Shown here: positions 61,582 through 64,000 of the stretch, one piece after another
Numbering within the stretch: the first letter of the stretch is position 1
How the letters are laid out: each line of letters opens with the position of its first letter
Source of the DNA: Streptococcus australis ATCC 700641
GTDB taxonomy: Bacteria > Bacillota > Bacilli > Lactobacillales > Streptococcaceae
Direction of reading: 5' to 3'
DNA length: 64,000 bases
Assembly (NCBI RefSeq): GCF_000186465.1
Contig: NZ_GL636091.1
Location: 1,126,981-1,190,980 of the forward strand
The notes under the pieces: model-generated
Told to the model about the DNA's origin: nothing
The model's input: only the letters and a program-made list of their open reading frames with translations
Database searches by the model: none
Program-made: the position numbers and the translations under genes

Positions 61582-63033
61582 TTAGTCTGCCAAAATCCAT
61601 ACGCTGACAGAGCGTTCTGAGACTGGGAAATCAGCCCAGCCGTCTTCTTGGATTTGAACGGGTTCTTGGTAATTTCCTAGGGCATCGTAGTAGGTCTGTC
61701 CTGCATATGCTTGGCCGATTTCCATGCGTTTGGCAGATGCAGCCGCATTTGAAATCACGCAGGCGATAGGAGCAGACTCTTCCGTTCCAGAGCGAGTCCA
61801 ACCAATGCAGTTAGGATCGTCAAAGTAGTCTTTTTGTTCACCGTAGGATAAGTCTTTGCGGATACGAAGGAGTTGATCAAGCTCGGGTTGGAAATCCTGC
61901 TGAGCAAAGTCCCCTGAAATCCCGTAATAGTCTCCGTAAAAGACACATGGAAGTCCAGCCTCGCGGAGGAGAATGAGGGCATAAGCGGCAGGTTTGAACC
62001 ATTCACCAACAGTAGACTCTAAAGCTTGTCCTCTCTGGGTATCGTGATTATCGACAAAGGTTACAGCACTTTCTGGATGATTGCTTGCGAGTGTACCATT
62101 GAAAATAGTGGTTAAATCAAAGTTTTCCCCTTCTTGGCTAGCTCTAAAGAGATTTTGGTGGAGGGCAACGTCGACTAAGTCGAACTGGTAGTCAATGCTG
62201 GCTAGGTAGTCATTGTTGCTTTGTTCATCCCCGTTCCAAAACTCACCAAATACATAGAAATCGTCTCCGTATTTGTCCGTGATTTGCTGGATGAAGTTCT
62301 TCATAAAGAAGGAGTCGATGTGTTTAACCGCATCGAGACGGAAGCCTTCTACCTCAGTTGTTTCAATAAACCATTCAGCCCATTGGTTGAGGTTTTCGAC
62401 CACTTCTGGGTGTTTGAAGTCGATATCAGCGTACATGAGGTAATCATAGTTGCCGTTTTCGCTGTCGACCAGATCATCCTGAGCCCAACCTTTGTTTTCC
62501 CCTTGGATTTGGTAGATGCCACTCTTATTGCGGGAAGCATCGTAGTCGGTACCGGTGAAGTGGTACCAGTGCCAGTGGAAGTCATTGTAGGCACCATTTC
62601 GACCATCAAAGGTAAATTTTGTCCATCCTTTGATAGTAAAAGGCTCAGTCAAGACGATGGTCCGATCGTTAGGGTCCACTTCGACCACTTCAAACTTTTC
62701 AAGGCCATCGGCTGCTGCCTTATGGTTGAGGACCACATCGGCCATGGGCTGAATTCCAGCTTCTTTTAAGGCCTGGATGGCTTGCAAGTAGTCCTCTTTG
62801 AATCCATACTTGGTGCGGACAGTCCCTTTTTGGTCAAATTCTCCAAGGTCAAAAAGGTCATAGACGCCATAGCCGACATCATTGGCAGATGTCGCTTTAA
62901 AAGCAGGTGGCATCCAGATTTTACGAATGCCCAAGTCTGCCAGCTGAGGGGCATCTGCAGCTAAGCGGGACCAGTGTTGACCATCCGAAGGTAAGTACCA
63001 TTCAAAATATTGCATTAAGGTTTGATTTTCCAT
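61582..63033 (-). CDS. Cytoplasmic alpha-amylase (GH13)
   Basis: A 483-residue GH13 enzyme without a signal peptide, so it acts on intracellular alpha-1,4-glucans such as glycogen or imported maltodextrins. The four conserved regions are present: DVVLNHKA, GFRLDAVKHID (nucleophile Asp), FGEFWNG (acid Glu) and FVDNHDTQ. The start MENQTLMQYFEWYLPSDGQHW and the DVGYGVYDLFDLGEFDQKGTVRTKYG stretch are typical of the liquefying subgroup GH13_5. A weak cre-like sequence lies upstream at about 63106-63120. It is convergent with copy B of the repeat. Confidence 0.95.
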   Translation of the reverse strand: MENQTLMQYFEWYLPSDGQHWSRLAADAPQLADLGIRKIWMPPAFKATSANDVGYGVYDLFDLGEFDQKGTVRTKYGFKEDYLQAIQALKEAGIQPMADVVLNHKAAADGLEKFEVVEVDPNDRTIVLTEPFTIKGWTKFTFDGRNGAYNDFHWHWYHFTGTDYDASRNKSGIYQIQGENKGWAQDDLVDSENGNYDYLMYADIDFKHPEVVENLNQWAEWFIETTEVEGFRLDAVKHIDSFFMKNFIQQITDKYGDDFYVFGEFWNGDEQSNNDYLASIDYQFDLVDVALHQNLFRASQEGENFDLTTIFNGTLASNHPESAVTFVDNHDTQRGQALESTVGEWFKPAAYALILLREAGLPCVFYGDYYGISGDFAQQDFQPELDQLLRIRKDLSYGEQKDYFDDPNCIGWTRSGTEESAPIACVISNAAASAKRMEIGQAYAGQTYYDALGNYQEPVQIQEDGWADFPVSERSVSVWILAD

Positions 63034-63460
63034 TTTGTTCTCATCTTTCGTGAATAATGCCTTATTTTACCAAAAATGACAGGATAGGGCAAAGGTTTGC
63101 ACTCTCGAAAACGCTGTCTTTATTGGATTAAGGATAAATGGGCTAGAAATGAGCTCTCGCATGAGAAAAATGGGGAATTTGCCCTCATGAATAGGAACTA
63201 TTTTTTTCGGTTTTGTCCAAGTTGGCTCAATCTGTCTAAAAAGGGACTATAAGTCGAAGAAGTGTCTCCATCATTTGATTGACAGGAAGGAATGTCTGTA
63301 GGATCTTCCCTGCTGTCAGTTAAGTTGTTATCCTGTTTGAAAGCTAGCGTAATACCAGATGGGAGGAATTCTAGCTTGCTGACAGGAGGAGATGCCGTTG
63401 TTGAAAGGAGGGTTCGTTTTTACTGCATCTATTGAAAAATGATCTTGTCTACTTATTGTT

Positions 63461-63488
63461 GTCGTTTCGGATAATCCGTTAAAACGAC
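63461..63488 (+). promoter_or_regulatory. Hairpin just upstream of the ribosome site of the last gene
   Basis: GTCGTTT-CGGA-taa-TCCG-tta-AAACGAC forms an 11-pair stem ending about ten bases before AAAGGAG. There is no T-run, so it is not a plain terminator; it may affect mRNA stability or translation. The rest of the 476-base gap (63034-63509) also has a hairpin TGACAG...GGAAG / CTTCC...CTGTCA near 63280-63320. I see no gene there. Confidence 0.45.
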
Positions 63489-63509
63489 ACCTTTCAAAGG
63501 AGTTTGTAT

Positions 63510-64000
63510 ATGAAAAAATCTAGCCTTGTTTCGATTGTTTTTGCAAGTTTGTTACTGAGTCCAGTTGTTTTGGCGCGCCATGTCCAGGCGGAGGAAGTAG
63601 CTACGAATGGTGTAGAACCAGCCTTGACTACCCAGGTGGGACAGCCAAGTACAGTTGAAGCCACTCCTATTTCAGATGCAGTTCCAGCAAGTGGGGAGCT
63701 GTCTCCTAAGAAGGAGCTTACGAATCAACCTAACTTGGATCAAGCGACTGCTGAAACAGGTCCTACAACGATTCAGCCGACAACGGGAAATGAATCCTCT
63801 CCGACCAAGGAGACTGCTGTAGCAGAAAAAGCTCCTGTCCAGCCTACTAGTGATGCTCCTCAATCAGCAGAAGTGTCAGTTGCAGAGAAGAATCCTTCTC
63901 CAGTTTCTAGCGCTTCTAAAGTGACTCTAGGAGAACTTTCAGAAGTGACAGGTCAACCAGTAGCAGAGGCAGATGTGAAGAAGGAAGCTACAGTGATAGA
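63510..64000 (+). CDS. N-terminus of a secreted surface protein (cut by window end)
   Basis: An open frame of at least 163 codons running off the right edge. AAAGGAG precedes the ATG. The signal peptide MKKSSLVSIVFASLLLSPVVLA has a likely cleavage near VQA-EE at about residue 28. The rest is low-complexity sequence of Pro, Ala, Glu, Thr and Val (VAEKAPVQPTSDAPQS and similar). Leader and stalk resemble those of the Xaa-Pro dipeptidyl-peptidase at 57737, so a second wall-anchored enzyme is likely, perhaps a carbohydrate-active one given the amylase next door. The catalytic part is not in the window, so function is open. Confidence 0.85.
   Translation, partial: MKKSSLVSIVFASLLLSPVVLARHVQAEEVATNGVEPALTTQVGQPSTVEATPISDAVPASGELSPKKELTNQPNLDQATAETGPTTIQPTTGNESSPTKETAVAEKAPVQPTSDAPQSAEVSVAEKNPSPVSSASKVTLGELSEVTGQPVAEADVKKEATVI

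Overview
The window is a piece of chromosome from a low-GC Gram-positive coccus, almost certainly a Streptococcus of the mitis/sanguinis kind. The basis is gene content and order: gyrB-ezrA, pheS-GNAT-pheT, trpEGDCFBA, eno, a PavA/RqcH homologue, an AliA-like peptide-binding lipoprotein and LPXTG surface proteins. T-box leaders, extended -10 promoters (TGnTATAAT) and AGGAGG ribosome sites fit as well. I cannot fix the species from sequence alone.

Layout. Bases 1-14.6 kb are housekeeping: a HAD phosphatase (possibly leaderless), gyrB, ezrA, glycerate kinase, a DUF1694 protein, eno, a 6-phosphogluconolactonase-like propeller, an AI-2E-family permease with a TPR protein, acetolactate decarboxylase and RqcH. 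Bases 14.7-20.6 kb hold two T-box units: a tryptophan-type leader before a lone substrate-binding protein (TrpX-like), and a phenylalanine-type leader before pheS-GNAT-pheT. Bases 20.7-33.5 kb are transport modules. They comprise an XRE-controlled ABC-2 exporter with a palindromic operator, an aldo-keto reductase, a TetR-controlled MacB-like exporter with a tandem palindromic operator, a membrane glycerophosphodiesterase, and a heterodimeric ABC multidrug exporter behind a possible attenuator.

Bases 34.0-44.1 kb form the accessory region. A DUF1722 gene and a pyrimidine-dimer-glycosylase-like gene are followed by a type I restriction-modification locus whose hsdM carries one in-frame stop. 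Next comes an AT-rich two-gene unit: an unfamiliar coiled-coil protein with a PD-(D/E)xK-like nuclease domain, and a DUF4238 protein that appears to start at ATT. Last is an ImmA/IrrE-type metallopeptidase whose N-terminus looks like a fragment of the DUF1722 family. This unit is the best candidate here for an undescribed defence system, although no function is shown by sequence alone.

Bases 44.2-64 kb return to metabolism: a VOC dioxygenase, an FMN reductase with a palindromic operator, a VIT-family metal transporter, a Ser-rich lipoprotein, an M42 aminopeptidase and the complete T-box-controlled trp operon. They continue with an AliA-like lipoprotein, a cell-wall-anchored Xaa-Pro dipeptidyl-peptidase-like enzyme, thioredoxin, a cytoplasmic alpha-amylase, and the start of another secreted protein cut by the window end.

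Two families of structured intergenic repeats stand out. One is a MITE-like element (a copy inside the glycerate kinase terminator and a partial copy at 33.6 kb). The other is a roughly 180-bp hairpin element (near-identical direct copies at 47.4 and 61.4 kb and a divergent copy at 33.7 kb) with paired changes that preserve its stems. No tRNA, rRNA, CRISPR array, transposase or integrase was seen.
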